Below are positions 1 to 9,325 of a stretch of DNA of 64,000 nucleotides, piece after piece (within the stretch, counting starts at the first letter, position 1; every line of letters starts with the position of its first letter). A program made the translations under genes and the position numbers. The notes under the pieces were generated by a model, which searched no databases, had not been told where the DNA came from, and worked only from the letters and a program-made list of their open reading frames with translations. Source of the DNA: Ciceribacter sichuanensis (lineage in GTDB: Bacteria; Pseudomonadota; Alphaproteobacteria; Rhizobiales; Rhizobiaceae); the NCBI RefSeq assembly GCF_024055605.1, contig NZ_JAMXLX010000002.1:558001-622000 (forward strand). The letters run 5' to 3'.

Positions 1-1
1 G

Positions 2-355
2 TTGCCGGAAGAGGAAGCCAAGGAATTCCTGTCAGCCCTCGGCCTTGAGGAAGCAGGCCTCGACCGCCTGATCCGCGCCGGCTACCACCTGCTCGACCTC
101 ATTACCTATTTCACCGTCGGCCCAAAGGAATGCCGCGCCTGGACCATCGTCCGCGGCACCAAGGCTCCGCAGGCCGCCGGCGTCATCCACACGGATTTCG
201 AACGCGGCTTCATCCGCGCCTTTACCATCTCCTATGACGATTACATCGCCTACAAGGGCGAAGTCGGCGCCAAGGAAGCGGGCAAGGGCCGCGATGAAGG
301 CAAGGAATACGTCGTCCATGACGGCGACGTGATCCACTTCCGCTTCAACACCTGA
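2..355 (+). CDS. ychF: YchF/OLA1-type redox-regulated ATPase, 3' end only
   Basis: C-terminal 117 residues of a YchF (Obg-family) P-loop ATPase; the G domain lies outside the window. The visible part is the TGS-like C-terminal domain: an [20 protein letters not shown] segment, the conserved [14 protein letters not shown] stretch at about residues 60-73 and the terminal [11 protein letters not shown]. YchF proteins bind ATP and associate with ribosomes. The gene is convergent with the membrane-protein gene that ends at 397. Family assignment is secure from the tail alone; the start cannot be seen. Confidence 0.93.
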   Translation: MPEEEAKEFLSALGLEEAGLDRLIRAGYHLLDLITYFTVGPKECRAWTIVRGTKAPQAAGVIHTDFERGFIRAFTISYDDYIAYKGEVGAKEAGKGRDEGKEYVVHDGDVIHFRFNT

Positions 356-396
356 TCGGGAGAATTTCCCATCCAGACGATATGGCTGCCGCCCTC

Positions 397-1524
397 CTAC
401 CGGAGTGGCGGCAGCTTCGTTTTCAGCGGTTCCGGCAGCAGAGTGAAGATCGCCCGGCGGATATACGCCCAGCCGACACCGATCGTCAGCACCAGTACGC
501 CCACCAGGATCAGCGTCACGAACACATAGCTGTCGAGCGCAAGATCGGCGCTCCTGAAGATGTTGTAGATCGCATAACCGAGCGACAGCAGGCCGGAGGT
601 CACGAAGGCGCGGCGGTCGATGATGACGCCGATCATCATGAAGCAGGCGACAATTGCAATCACCAGCGCCGCCTGGCCCGCATCCGGTTGCTCCGGATAG
701 AAGCTCAGCCCGTCGATAGCATTGAGGAAGACCAGAGCCAGCATCGTCCACAGGAGCGAGGGAGCCGTAACCAGATGCAGCCAGAAGGCAACGTCGGAAC
801 GGCGGGTGCGACGCTCGGGATCGCGCAAATCGAATGCCATTGCGATAGCGAAGAGCCCGATGGCCATAACGAGCAGGATGCTCACCGCGAGCGATCGGTG
901 CGTGGCCATAAGATCGACGACATCAAGGAACTCGCTGAGGCCGGCCAGGATCAGAGCCGCGGCAAGGCCGACCAGACTGAAGATGGCCAGCGCAAGCGAC
1001 AACGGCACGCGATAGCGCCAGTGGAAAAGGCCGAGCAACAAGGGATAGGGCGACAGGTAGACGAGCACGAAGAATGCTTTGCTGGCCTCGGGCGACACGA
1101 GATCTTCCGTGACCGTCTGCATGATCGTCATGACCGAAATCACGAAGGCGATAGTCAACGCCACCGCCGGCAACGCCAGACGCTGACGGCGCACGAGGAT
1201 CTCGGCAAGCACCAGTGTCAATGGCAGGGCGAGAAATGCCGACCCAAGCCCCGAGGCACCAACGAGAGCAACGATGAGGCCGATGGTTATCAGGATATCG
1301 TGAAAGCCGCGAATGAAACGCGGGGCTTCCGTTTCGAAAGCCGCATCTTCCGCCACCACAGACGCGTCACCTTCGAGACCACCGCCGATAGCACTTGGCT
1401 GAACGACAGCGCCCAAGACAGTCACGCCCCTGCCCGAAAGGAAGCTTTCCAGCGGCCCGGCCTGCTCTGCTCCTATATGGCCGGCGCTCACCGCCTCGCC
1501 GAGAATGGATTTCAGGCTTGCCAT
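397..1524 (-). CDS. Conserved multi-pass integral membrane protein (DUF2157/DUF4401-like)
   Basis: About 375 residues. A soluble N-terminus of roughly 90 residues (begins MASLKSILGEAVSAGHI) is followed by about ten hydrophobic segments and ends in a short basic tail. An open frame extends upstream to 1683, but the ATG at 1522-1524 has an AAAGGAG ribosome site just upstream (minus strand) and begins a normal soluble domain, so this start is preferred. The N-terminal soluble region followed by a helix bundle resembles DUF2157/DUF4401 membrane proteins; that is a resemblance and no function is claimed. Divergent from the MaoC pair at 1682. Confidence 0.75.
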   Translation of the reverse strand: MASLKSILGEAVSAGHIGAEQAGPLESFLSGRGVTVLGAVVQPSAIGGGLEGDASVVAEDAAFETEAPRFIRGFHDILITIGLIVALVGASGLGSAFLALPLTLVLAEILVRRQRLALPAVALTIAFVISVMTIMQTVTEDLVSPEASKAFFVLVYLSPYPLLLGLFHWRYRVPLSLALAIFSLVGLAAALILAGLSEFLDVVDLMATHRSLAVSILLVMAIGLFAIAMAFDLRDPERRTRRSDVAFWLHLVTAPSLLWTMLALVFLNAIDGLSFYPEQPDAGQAALVIAIVACFMMIGVIIDRRAFVTSGLLSLGYAIYNIFRSADLALDSYVFVTLILVGVLVLTIGVGWAYIRRAIFTLLPEPLKTKLPPLR

Positions 1525-1681
1525 GCATGCTCCTTTACGATTCGCTCGCGTCACCTGCGGGCAACGCGAGCGGCAAATTAGCGGCATATTGCAATCGGGC
1601 AAGATCACAAGCCACTGCCGGCCCTTGAATTCTCCCTCAGGGACAGACATTGTACATGGATGAACAACAGGGAAATGCTGC

Positions 1682-2152
1682 ATGTCCAGTCCGCAACTCT
1701 ATTTCGAGGACTTTGAGCCCGGCCGTTTCTTCGAACTTGGACCAAAGACCGTCGAGACTGCACAAATCATTGAATTTGCGCGAGAGTTCGACCCACAGCC
1801 GATGCATCTGTCGGAAGAGGCAGGAAAGGCCAGCATTCTCGGCGGCCTCTCCGCATCCGGCTGGCACACCAGCAGCATGTTCATGCGCATGATGATCGAT
1901 TCCTATCTGCTGGCCTCAGCTTCCGAAGGCGCGCCGGGCATCGATTCCATGGAGTGGAAGAAGCCGGTGCTCGCTGGCGACACGCTGAGCGGCCGCTCAA
2001 CCGTCGAGACGGCCCGCCCCATGCGTTCCCGGCCCCATATCGGCATCGTCGCCTTCCGGCACGAACTGCAAAACCAGCGCGGCGAGACGGTGCTTCTCTC
2101 CCGCAACTCCATCATGTTCCGGCTGCGCGCTGTGAAGGAAGACATCGCATGA
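1682..2152 (+). CDS. MaoC-family (R)-specific enoyl-CoA hydratase-like hotdog protein, first of a pair
   Basis: 156 residues, the usual length of a single-hotdog MaoC-like dehydratase. The ARE(F)DPQPMHL stretch at about residues 35-45 carries the Asp and His of the hydratase active site, and ASGWHTSSMFMRMM is the typical following helix. Its stop overlaps the next gene's start (ATGA at 2149-2152), so the two are co-translated. The partner is a similar hotdog protein, which suggests a heterodimer, as in other MaoC pairs. Substrate unknown. Confidence 0.85.
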   Translation: MSSPQLYFEDFEPGRFFELGPKTVETAQIIEFAREFDPQPMHLSEEAGKASILGGLSASGWHTSSMFMRMMIDSYLLASASEGAPGIDSMEWKKPVLAGDTLSGRSTVETARPMRSRPHIGIVAFRHELQNQRGETVLLSRNSIMFRLRAVKEDIA

Positions 2153-2616
2153 AGATGATAGAGCTTTATCCGCCGGGCGAAAGGATCGCGACCGGCTCGA
2201 AGACCTTTACCGCCGCATCCATCATCCGCTTTGCCGAGAAATTCGACCCGCAACCCTTTCACACGGATGCGGAGGCGGCAAAAAACTATGTCTTCGGCGC
2301 GTTGTGCGCCTCCGGCTGGCACACCTGCGCGGAGTGGATGCGCTGCTTAATCGACTTCTGGAAGGACGAATTCCACCGGCTGCGCGCAGCAGGCGAGACA
2401 CCGCCGAAACTCGGCCCCTCCCCCGGCTTCGAAGCCCTACAATGGCTGAAACCCGTCTATGCCGGCGACACGATCAACTACAGCCTCACGAGCGTCGAGA
2501 GCCGCCCGCTCGTCTCCCGTCCCGGCCTCATTCTCAACATGGGAACGGCCGAAGGTTTCAACCAGAACGGCGAACCTGTGCTACGCTTCAGGTCCAAGAT
2601 CCTCGAGTTCGAATAG
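2149..2616 (+). CDS. MaoC-family hotdog dehydratase, second of the pair
   Basis: 155 residues starting MKMIELYPPGERI. The AEKFDPQPFHTDAEAA segment matches the MaoC active-site Asp/His region, and ASGWHTCAEWM repeats the helix seen in the upstream paralogue. The start is fixed by the ATGA overlap with the preceding gene; a longer open frame back to 1954 overlaps that gene and is rejected. Followed after 9 bases by the glutathione peroxidase gene, so all three probably form one transcript. Confidence 0.85.
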   Translation: MKMIELYPPGERIATGSKTFTAASIIRFAEKFDPQPFHTDAEAAKNYVFGALCASGWHTCAEWMRCLIDFWKDEFHRLRAAGETPPKLGPSPGFEALQWLKPVYAGDTINYSLTSVESRPLVSRPGLILNMGTAEGFNQNGEPVLRFRSKILEFE

Positions 2617-2625
2617 GAGGCAGAC

Positions 2626-3111
2626 ATGCCCACCAATTTCCATGATTTCCATGCGATCGATATCAAGGGCAAGGAACGCTTCATGGGCGAGTTCGCCGGC
2701 AAGATCGTGCTGGTGGTCAACACCGCAAGCGCCTGCGGCCTCACACCCCAATATGCCGGTCTTCAGAAGCTGCAGGAGACGTTCCCCAACGATCTCGTCG
2801 TCCTGGGCTTTCCCTGCAACCAGTTCGGCGCGCAGGAGCCTGGCAGCGAGGAACAGATCGCAACCTTCTGCGACCTCAACTTCCACGTCACCTTTCCGAT
2901 GTTTTCCAAGATCGACGTCAACGGCGACGATACCCATCCGATCTTCCAGTATCTCAAGACGGCGGAGCCCGGCATTCTCGGCTCCGAGCCGATCAAGTGG
3001 AACTTCACCAAGTTCCTGATCGGCCGCGACGGCAACCCGTTAAGACGTTACGCGCCGACAACCACGCCGGAAGAGATCGAAGGTGATATCCGTGAGGCGA
3101 TCGCGGCGTGA
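2626..3111 (+). CDS. Glutathione peroxidase (cysteine-containing, thioredoxin-fold)
   Basis: 161 residues, the normal length for bacterial GPx/BtuE. The peroxidatic site is the NTASACGLTPQY motif (Cys37), with Gln70 in the GFPCNQFGAQEPGS motif and Trp125-Asn126 in WNFTKF completing the tetrad. Cys82 (ATFCDL) is in the position of the resolving Cys of thioredoxin-dependent members. It reduces hydrogen and lipid hydroperoxides in the cytoplasm. Good upstream GGAGG (2617-2621). The stop lies one base before the AraC regulator start. Confidence 0.93.
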   Translation: MPTNFHDFHAIDIKGKERFMGEFAGKIVLVVNTASACGLTPQYAGLQKLQETFPNDLVVLGFPCNQFGAQEPGSEEQIATFCDLNFHVTFPMFSKIDVNGDDTHPIFQYLKTAEPGILGSEPIKWNFTKFLIGRDGNPLRRYAPTTTPEEIEGDIREAIAA

Positions 3112-3112
3112 C

Positions 3113-3949
3113 ATGACCGTCATGGCCGGCGGCTTCAAGATGTTTCCAACCGGCCGTCCCGGCCTCCTGGCCGTGGCCGCCTCCAGCGATCACGTCTTCC
3201 CGCGCCACACCCATGACGAATACGGCATCGGGCTGTTCATCTCCGGCGGGCAGATGTCCGCCTCAGGCCGCGGACAGATCACCGCCGGCGCCGGCGACAT
3301 CATCACTGTCAATCCCGGCGAGGTTCACGACGGCGTGCCGACGCGCGGCGAAAGCCGATCATGGCTGATGCTTTACCTGGACCCCGCACTGCTCGCCGAT
3401 ATCAACTCCGACCTTGAGGGCATTCAAGACGCCGACTTCGAGTTCGAGCGGCCGGCATTCAGTGACCCGAGAGCCGCCCTCTCCTTCACGTCGGTATTCG
3501 CCGCAGCAACCGGTGAAAGAGACAACAAGGGGCTGGCCCTCGATCAGGCCCTTGCAGCGCTCTTTGCACCTCTTTCTTCGGTGAAACCTTTCGCGAAAAA
3601 GGCTCAGACCGGACGCCGCCTGCTACGGGCAAGGACCATGATCGATGACGATCCCGCGCGCAATCTCTCGCTGCAGGATCTGGCGACAGAAGCAGGCCTC
3701 AGCCGCTTCCAGACGCTTCGTGCTTTTCAGGCCCTCACCGGCCTTACCCCGCACGCCTACCTCATGCAGCGTCGAATGAGCCTTGCCAGACGCCGGATTT
3801 CTCAAGGGATGAGCCTTGCCGATGTCGCCGCGGAAGCAGGCTATGCCGACCAGAGCCACATGACCCGCGAATTCAGGCGGCGCTACGGCCTGACGCCAGC
3901 CGCCTACCGGCAGGCAGTCACACCCTGCAATTCCATTCAAGACGCTTGA
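3113..3949 (+). CDS. AraC-family transcriptional regulator with N-terminal cupin-like sensor
   Basis: About 278 residues. The N-terminal 150 form an AraC-type cupin arm (PRHTHDEYGIGLFISGG, then GAGDIITVNPGEVHDG). The C-terminal 100 contain two helix-turn-helix units (LSLQDLATEAGLSRFQTLRAF, and MSLADVAAEAGYADQSHMTR). ATG 3113 directly follows the gpx stop; a GTG at 3083 and an ATG at 3122 are alternatives. The downstream gene encodes a LysE-type exporter, and AraC/LysE pairs of this kind are common, so it probably controls that exporter in response to the exported metabolite (inference). Confidence 0.85.
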   Translation: MTVMAGGFKMFPTGRPGLLAVAASSDHVFPRHTHDEYGIGLFISGGQMSASGRGQITAGAGDIITVNPGEVHDGVPTRGESRSWLMLYLDPALLADINSDLEGIQDADFEFERPAFSDPRAALSFTSVFAAATGERDNKGLALDQALAALFAPLSSVKPFAKKAQTGRRLLRARTMIDDDPARNLSLQDLATEAGLSRFQTLRAFQALTGLTPHAYLMQRRMSLARRRISQGMSLADVAAEAGYADQSHMTREFRRRYGLTPAAYRQAVTPCNSIQDA

Positions 3950-4003
3950 GCGCTGCAACCGCTAGCCTCCGATCCGCATTCCCTCTTCCTGATCGGACCT
4001 TGC

Positions 4004-4615
4004 ATGTATCTCGAATTCATCCTCACATCGCTGATCGTCATCGCAACACCCGGCACCGGCGCGCTCTATACCGTCGTCATGGGACTCTCGCACGGAAAGG
4101 GCACATCGATCGTGGCTGCAGCGGGCTGCACGCTCGGCATCGTCCCCCACATGATCGCCGCGATCCTCGGCCTTGCCGCCGTTCTCGCCACCAACGACAC
4201 GGCATTTCAGATCGTCAAACTCGCCGGCGCGCTGTATCTGCTCTACATGGCGATCAGCATCTGGCGCGACGCCTCGCTCTTTTCGCCGGAGCGCGACCGG
4301 CAGCAACGCTCGGCGCTCGGCATCATCCGCCATGCCGTGCTGATCAATCTCTTCAATCCGAAGCTGTCGATCTTCTTCCTGGCATTGCTGCCGCAATTCG
4401 TCAGCGCTGCGGACGAACACGCCGTCCTGCGCATGACCGAATACAGCCTTGCCTTCATGGTGATGACGTTTGTCGTCTTCGCGCTTTACGGCCTGTTTGC
4501 CGCCGCTGCCCGCGACAAGGTTCTGTCCCGGCCCATGCTGATGCTGTGGATCCGGAAGAGTTTTGCAGCCGCCTTCGTGGCTCTGGGCCTGAAGCTGGCT
4601 CTTGCGGAGCGCTGA
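4004..4615 (+). CDS. LysE/RhtB-family amino-acid or metabolite exporter
   Basis: 203 residues, standard for the family. Six hydrophobic segments are visible, with the family's N-terminal TPGTGALYTV motif at about residues 15-24 and the LINLFNPKLSIFFLALLPQFV motif near residues 115-135 (NPK being the hallmark). It is an inner-membrane exporter; the substrate cannot be read from sequence. Follows the AraC regulator by 54 bases and is convergent with apt. Confidence 0.87.
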   Translation: MYLEFILTSLIVIATPGTGALYTVVMGLSHGKGTSIVAAAGCTLGIVPHMIAAILGLAAVLATNDTAFQIVKLAGALYLLYMAISIWRDASLFSPERDRQQRSALGIIRHAVLINLFNPKLSIFFLALLPQFVSAADEHAVLRMTEYSLAFMVMTFVVFALYGLFAAAARDKVLSRPMLMLWIRKSFAAAFVALGLKLALAER

Positions 4616-4642
4616 CACGCGCTCCGCATCGTGGTCACGACT

Positions 4643-5185
4643 TCAATGACCGGAGAATTCCACCAGCGTACGGACCTCGACGCCGAGGTCTTCAAGCTTC
4701 CTGCGACCGCCGAGATCGGGCAGATCGATGACGAAGCAGGCGGAAATGACATCTGCCCCGATCTTGCGCAGAAGCTGTACTGCACCGACGGCCGTACCGC
4801 CGGTCGCGATCAGGTCGTCAACCAGAATGACCTTCTGGCCCGGCTCGACCGCATCGATGTGCATTTCCATTTCATCGACGCCGTATTCGAGGCTGTAGGC
4901 GACGCTGACGGTCTCATGCGGCAGCTTGCCCTTCTTGCGGATCGGCACGAAGCCTGCAGAAAGCTGGTGTGCAACAGCACCGCCCAGAATGAAGCCACGG
5001 GCTTCCATCCCGGCGATCTTGTCGATCTTGAGCCCGGCATAGGGCTGCACCAGTTCATCGACTGCACGGCGGAAAGCACGCGGATTGCCGAGAAGCGTGG
5101 TGATGTCACGGAAGATGATGCCGGGCTTGGGATAGTCCGGAATGGAGCGGATCGAAGACGCCAGCTCCAACGCAAAATTGCTCAT
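4643..5185 (-). CDS. apt: Adenine phosphoribosyltransferase
   Basis: 180 residues, exactly the Apt length. It converts adenine plus PRPP to AMP and pyrophosphate in purine salvage. The PRPP-binding motif is [11 protein letters not shown] at about residues 122-132; the [23 protein letters not shown] and RKKGKLPHE motifs are also intact. The start is the ATG at 5183-5185 (MSNFALELA); an upstream in-frame ATG at 5218 adds 11 atypical residues. It sits just downstream of petABC in the same direction but beyond a good terminator, so it probably has its own promoter in 5186-5251. Confidence 0.95.
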   Translation of the reverse strand: MSNFALELASSIRSIPDYPKPGIIFRDITTLLGNPRAFRRAVDELVQPYAGLKIDKIAGMEARGFILGGAVAHQLSAGFVPIRKKGKLPHETVSVAYSLEYGVDEMEMHIDAVEPGQKVILVDDLIATGGTAVGAVQLLRKIGADVISACFVIDLPDLGGRRKLEDLGVEVRTLVEFSGH

Positions 5186-5251
5186 TGTCAGTCTCTGGAA
5201 GGGTTGGGAGGATTGCACCGGAGATTAACAAGTCCGGCAGCGGTAACCAAC

Positions 5252-5279
5252 AAAAAAGGCGGCCGGAGCCGCCTTTTTC
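5252..5279 (-). terminator. Rho-independent terminator of petABC
   Basis: On the minus strand a GGCGGC stem, TCCGG loop and GCCGCC arm are followed by a T-run (AAAAAA at 5252-5257 on the plus strand). It lies 21 bases beyond the petC stop and before apt. Because both sides carry A/T tracts it could act in either direction. Confidence 0.85.
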
Positions 5280-5300
5280 CGTTAGTCGTTCACGAAAGGC

Positions 5301-6179
5301 TCAATGCGCTTCCTTGTTCGCGTAAACTGACTTCTTCGTCAGGTAGATCAGCGCCGAGAAGATCGCCAGGAACACCATGACCATGAAGCCGGTGCGCTTG
5401 CGCTCGTCGAGATGAGGCTCGGCGGCCCACATCAGGAAGGCGGAAACGTCATGGGCGTACTGGTCGAGCGTCTCCGGGGAGCCGTCGTCATAAGTCACCT
5501 GACCGTCGGAAATCGGCTGGGCCATGGCGAGGGCTGCAGAGGCGTTGAAATACGGATTGAAGTGGGTGCCTTCAGCCACCTCCACGCCTTCCGGCGGCTC
5601 CTGATAACCCGTCAGCAGCGAGTAGATGTAGTCCGGACCACCTTCCTGATACTGGGTGAAAATATCGAAGATGAAGGTCGGGAAGCCACGTTCGACGCCA
5701 CGCGCCTTGGCGAGCAGCGACATGTCGGGCGGAGCCGCACCGTTGTTGGCGGCAGCGGCAGCCTCGTCATTCGGGAACGGTGACGGGAAGTGGTCGGAAG
5801 GAACAGCCTTGCGGGTGTACATTTCCCCGTCGGCATTCGGGCCGTCCTGCACTTCGTATTCCGAAGCGAAGGCCTTTACCTGCTCTTCCGAGTAACCGAG
5901 GTCTTCCAGTGTGCGGAAGGACACCAGCTTCATCGAGTGACAGGCCGAGCAGACTTCCTTGTAGACCTTGAGGCCGCGCTGCAACTGGCCCTTGTCATAC
6001 TTGCCGAACGGACCGGCAAAAGACCAGGACTGGTTCTTCGGCTTCAGGATCGGGTAGTGGCCGGCTGCGGCAGCGTGGTGCACGGCCTCGGCAAGGCCAC
6101 CCTCTTCGGCAGCGGCAGCGGAACCGGCGCTAAAGCCGAGAGCGGCGATCAGCGCGATGCTTGTAACAAGCTTCTTCAT
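5301..6179 (-). CDS. petC: Cytochrome c1 subunit of the cytochrome bc1 complex
   Basis: 292 residues. A signal peptide (MKKLVTSIALIAALGFSAGSAAAA) is followed by the haem c motif CSACH (Cys77, Cys80, His81), a Met-containing axial-ligand region (ALAMAQPISDG) and one C-terminal membrane anchor (GFMVMVFLAIFSALIYLT). It passes electrons from the Rieske protein to soluble cytochrome c in the periplasm. The ATG at 6177-6179 is chosen because it begins the signal peptide; the frame open to 6608 overlaps petB. Unlike Bradyrhizobium-type fbcH, cytochromes b and c1 are separate genes. Last gene of petABC. Confidence 0.96.
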   Translation of the reverse strand: MKKLVTSIALIAALGFSAGSAAAAEEGGLAEAVHHAAAAGHYPILKPKNQSWSFAGPFGKYDKGQLQRGLKVYKEVCSACHSMKLVSFRTLEDLGYSEEQVKAFASEYEVQDGPNADGEMYTRKAVPSDHFPSPFPNDEAAAAANNGAAPPDMSLLAKARGVERGFPTFIFDIFTQYQEGGPDYIYSLLTGYQEPPEGVEVAEGTHFNPYFNASAALAMAQPISDGQVTYDDGSPETLDQYAHDVSAFLMWAAEPHLDERKRTGFMVMVFLAIFSALIYLTKKSVYANKEAH

Positions 6180-6202
6180 ATTGATGATCCTCTCTCGCAC
6201 GC

Positions 6203-7471
6203 TCAGGCCTGGGTCGCGGCAGACTTGCCGCTCTTCTCGAGAACCGCCTCGGTAATCGAGTTCGGAACACGCCGGGGCGTTTCGAACAGGCCGAGCAACG
6301 GCATGATCACGAGGAAGAAGCCGAAGTAGTAGAGGGTGCCGAACTGGGCCATCAGCGTGTAGAGGTCGGTCGGCGTACGCGAACCGAGCCAGCCGAGCAG
6401 GATGCAGTCGGCAACGAAGAGCCAGAAGAACAGCTTGTACCACGGACGGTAAACGGCCGAACGGACCTTCGAGGTATCGAGCCAGGGCAGGAAGAACAGC
6501 ACGATGATCGCGCCGAACATCACGAGAACGCCGCCGAGCTTGGAGTCGATGAACCAGATGTTGAAGGTGATGGCGCGCAGCATTGCGTAGAACGGCAGGA
6601 AGTACCATTCCGGAACGATGTGAGCCGGGGTCTTCAGCGGGTTGCCCATGATGTAGTTGTCAGGGTGACCCAGGAAGTTCGGCATGTAGAAGATGAACCA
6701 GGCATAGGCGATCAGGAAGATCGAAACGCCGAAGGCATCCTTGAGCGTTGCGTAAGGCGTGAACGGAACGGTATCCGTCTTCGACTTCACTTCGACGCCG
6801 GTCGGGTTGGTCTGGCCGGTGACATGCAGCGCCCAGACGTGCAGGACGACGACGCCTGCGATCATGAAGGGCAGCAGGTAGTGCAGCGAGAAGAAGCGGT
6901 TCAGCGTGGGCTGATCGACGGCGAAACCGCCGAGCAGGAACTGCTGGATCCACTCGCCGACCCACGGGAAGGCGGTAAAGAAGCCGGTGATAACGGTCGC
7001 GCCCCAGAAGGACATCTGACCCCAGGGCAGAACGTAGCCCATGAAGCCTGTCGCCATCATCAGCAGGAAGATGACAACGCCGAGGATCCAGAGGATTTCG
7101 CGCGGAGCCTTATAGGAACCGTAGTAGAGACCACGTGCAATGTGCAGGTAGACGGCAACGAAGAAGAAGGATGCACCGTTGGCGTGCATGTAGCGCAAGA
7201 GCCAGCCATGGTTCACGTCGCGCATGATCTTTTCGACGGAAACGAAGGCGACGGTCGTGTCGGCGGCATAGTGCATGGCAAGCACGACGCCACTCAGGAT
7301 CTGGACGATCAGCATCACCGCCAGCATAGCACCGAAGGTGTAGGCGTAGTTCAGGTTGCGGGGAACGGGGTAAGCGATAAAGCTGTCATAGACCATGCGC
7401 GGCAGCGGCAGCCGCGCGTCAATCCACTTCTCGAGGCCGGTAGCCGGCTGGTAGCTAGAGTGACCACTCAT
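6203..7471 (-). CDS. petB: Cytochrome b subunit of the cytochrome bc1 complex
   Basis: 422 residues with eight or more transmembrane helices. Conserved features are RMVYDSF near the N-terminus, the haem-ligating [16 protein letters not shown] and [19 protein letters not shown] helices, the [17 protein letters not shown] stretch of the quinol-oxidation site, and the [10 protein letters not shown] (PEWY) motif. It oxidises ubiquinol and bifurcates electrons. Lies 15 bases after petA and 23 before petC, so it is in one operon. Confidence 0.97.
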   Translation of the reverse strand: MSGHSSYQPATGLEKWIDARLPLPRMVYDSFIAYPVPRNLNYAYTFGAMLAVMLIVQILSGVVLAMHYAADTTVAFVSVEKIMRDVNHGWLLRYMHANGASFFFVAVYLHIARGLYYGSYKAPREILWILGVVIFLLMMATGFMGYVLPWGQMSFWGATVITGFFTAFPWVGEWIQQFLLGGFAVDQPTLNRFFSLHYLLPFMIAGVVVLHVWALHVTGQTNPTGVEVKSKTDTVPFTPYATLKDAFGVSIFLIAYAWFIFYMPNFLGHPDNYIMGNPLKTPAHIVPEWYFLPFYAMLRAITFNIWFIDSKLGGVLVMFGAIIVLFFLPWLDTSKVRSAVYRPWYKLFFWLFVADCILLGWLGSRTPTDLYTLMAQFGTLYYFGFFLVIMPLLGLFETPRRVPNSITEAVLEKSGKSAATQA

Positions 7472-7486
7472 ATTTCATTATCCCCC

Positions 7487-8065
7487 TCAGCCGATCTTGA
7501 TCACAGTATCGGAAACGAATGCGAAATTCGGAATATGCAGGTTTTCCGGCGCTGGACCTTTGCGGATACGGCCGGCCGTGTCGTAGACCGAACCATGGCA
7601 GGGACAGAACCAACCGTTGTATTCGCCGGACTGGCCGAGCGGCACGCAACCAAGATGAGTGCAGGAACCGATCATCACGATCCAGTTTTCCTTGCCTTCG
7701 CCGGCTGAACGGGCCAGGTCGGTCGCCTGTTCGGCAGCATCGACATTGGCGTTGCGCGCGACCGGGTCCTTGAGTTCCGCCAGCGGAACGGCCTTGGCGT
7801 CTTCGACTTCCTTGTCCGTGCGATTGCGGATGAACACGGGCTTGCCGCGCCACTTGACCGTGAGCGACATGCCCGGCTCGAGTGCCGAGACATCGACTTC
7901 GATCGAGGCGAGAGCGAGTGTCGAAGCATCCGGCCGCATCTGGTCGATGAAGGGCCATACGGCAGCAACGGCACCAACGGCACCCGCCATTCCTGTGGTC
8001 AAATAAAGGAAGTCACGGCGAGTGGGCTCGCCCAAGGTCTCGGTATTAATTTCGTTTTCGCTCAC
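7487..8065 (-). CDS. petA: Rieske iron-sulfur subunit of the cytochrome bc1 complex
   Basis: 192 residues. A twin-arginine-type N-terminus ([12 protein letters not shown]) leads to one anchor helix ([12 protein letters not shown]), then the [2Fe-2S] motifs CTHLGC and CPCHGS with ligands Cys135/His137 and Cys154/His157 and the disulfide pair Cys140/Cys156. The start is taken as GTG at 8063-8065, which gives [20 protein letters not shown], matching the normal short N-terminus of the family; an ATG at 8140 would add 25 unlikely residues. First gene of petABC. Confidence 0.95.
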   Translation of the reverse strand: MSENEINTETLGEPTRRDFLYLTTGMAGAVGAVAAVWPFIDQMRPDASTLALASIEVDVSALEPGMSLTVKWRGKPVFIRNRTDKEVEDAKAVPLAELKDPVARNANVDAAEQATDLARSAGEGKENWIVMIGSCTHLGCVPLGQSGEYNGWFCPCHGSVYDTAGRIRKGPAPENLHIPNFAFVSDTVIKIG

Positions 8066-8356
8066 GGTTAAACCATCCTCTCGCAAGATCCTGCGACAAA
8101 CCGCATTTCCCCCAAGGCGCAGACTCTGTGTCATCGACACGAATATGCCACAGATTCCCCGCCAATTTGGCGGGTTCTAAGCTTCATACCCAATTATGTC
8201 CATACTTCACAGGGGAGGAGGGCACAATGTCGCGGTTAAAATCGCAGCGTGTTTCCGGGATGTGACGAACCGGCCCGTTCATGTTGCAATGCACCCTGAA
8301 TTGGGGCATGTTCCGCGCAAACGGGCATCGGGCCCATCATGGGAAAAAAAGGCCTG
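8066..8356. promoter_or_regulatory. Divergent promoter region of petABC and the phosphatase-fold gene, with a 17-bp palindrome
   Basis: 291 bases without a gene. It must hold the petABC promoter (minus strand). The clearest structure is a perfect palindrome at 8158-8174 (CCCGCCAA-T-TTGGCGGG), 93 bases upstream of the petA start, which could be a dimeric regulator site or an RNA hairpin in the 5' leader. No confident -35/-10 pair was found. Confidence 0.4.
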
Positions 8357-9304
8357 ATGCGAGACAGACTTTCCTGCGTTGCGTGCGTTCTTCTGTTCAT
8401 CGCTCTGATGCTCGTCAGCCTCCGTTATATAACGGACTTCTGGCTGCTCGCCTTCTTCTACAGTCTGCAGCCACATATCGGCGCGGCCGCCATTATCGGC
8501 TCCCTGATATGCCTTGCGATCAGGCGAAGTACTGTCGCCTGGGCGCTGCTGGCATGGTCGATGTTCATCACCGGCCACGCCTTCTGGATGAAGTTCGAAT
8601 TCCTGCCCCCCTCGGCAACGGTCATCTCCGAGAAAGCGACGCGGTTCCGCCTGCTTTCCTTCAATGTGCTCGGCGATAACTTCACCAATGCGGATCGCAT
8701 CGTCGAGACGATCAGGATGTCGGGCGCGGACGTTGCCTATGCCATGGAAGCCGGACCGCTCGGCGACCGGCTCGACCAGCTTAAGGACATCTATCCCTAT
8801 CACATCGGCTGCGGTGCGATGGTCGAGTTCTGCGACCTGCTGATTCTGTCGAAATACCCGATCGAGCAGCCACGCTTCTTCAGCCTGAGCGAGTTGCGCG
8901 CCAACAGGTTTGCAATCGCCGGCATCAGGATCGGCGGACAGCTGGTCAACTTCTCGGCCATCCACGTGACCAAGCCCTACTTCGACGATTATCACACGCT
9001 GGAGCTTATCCGCGCCGGAGCCTACATGCGCCAGCGCCCCGGCCCGAAGATCCTCGCCGGCGATTTCAATTCCGACAGCATCGCGCCGGACATGCAGCGC
9101 TTCCTGCGGCACTACAAAATGCATACGGCAGGCTTCGAGCCCGCCACATGGCCGATCGAGGCCGGCCCCTTCGGCGTGCCGATCGACCACATCTTCGTGA
9201 CCGGAGACATCAAGGCGGTCGGTCTGCACAGGCTTCCCGACAGCGAGGGTTCGAACCATTTCGGCCTGATCGCCGATCTCGCAATCGAGCCAGCGTCCAA
9301 CTAA
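8357..9304 (+). CDS. Membrane-anchored endonuclease/exonuclease/phosphatase-family protein
   Basis: About 315 residues. Three hydrophobic helices occupy residues 5-80, then an EEP (DNase I-like) domain: RLLSFNVLGDN, a metal-binding Glu-type region (VAYAMEAGPLGDRL), the FSAIHVTKP segment with the catalytic-type His, LAGDFNSD and the terminal SEGSNHFGLIADL motif. Such proteins hydrolyse phosphodiesters; the substrate is unknown. The ATG at 8357 has AAAAGG six bases upstream and is preferred to the ATG at 8339. The membrane-anchor plus EEP architecture resembles YafD-like proteins. Confidence 0.85.
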   Translation: MRDRLSCVACVLLFIALMLVSLRYITDFWLLAFFYSLQPHIGAAAIIGSLICLAIRRSTVAWALLAWSMFITGHAFWMKFEFLPPSATVISEKATRFRLLSFNVLGDNFTNADRIVETIRMSGADVAYAMEAGPLGDRLDQLKDIYPYHIGCGAMVEFCDLLILSKYPIEQPRFFSLSELRANRFAIAGIRIGGQLVNFSAIHVTKPYFDDYHTLELIRAGAYMRQRPGPKILAGDFNSDSIAPDMQRFLRHYKMHTAGFEPATWPIEAGPFGVPIDHIFVTGDIKAVGLHRLPDSEGSNHFGLIADLAIEPASN

Positions 9305-9325
9305 GTCTATCTCCAGGAAGGAGGC

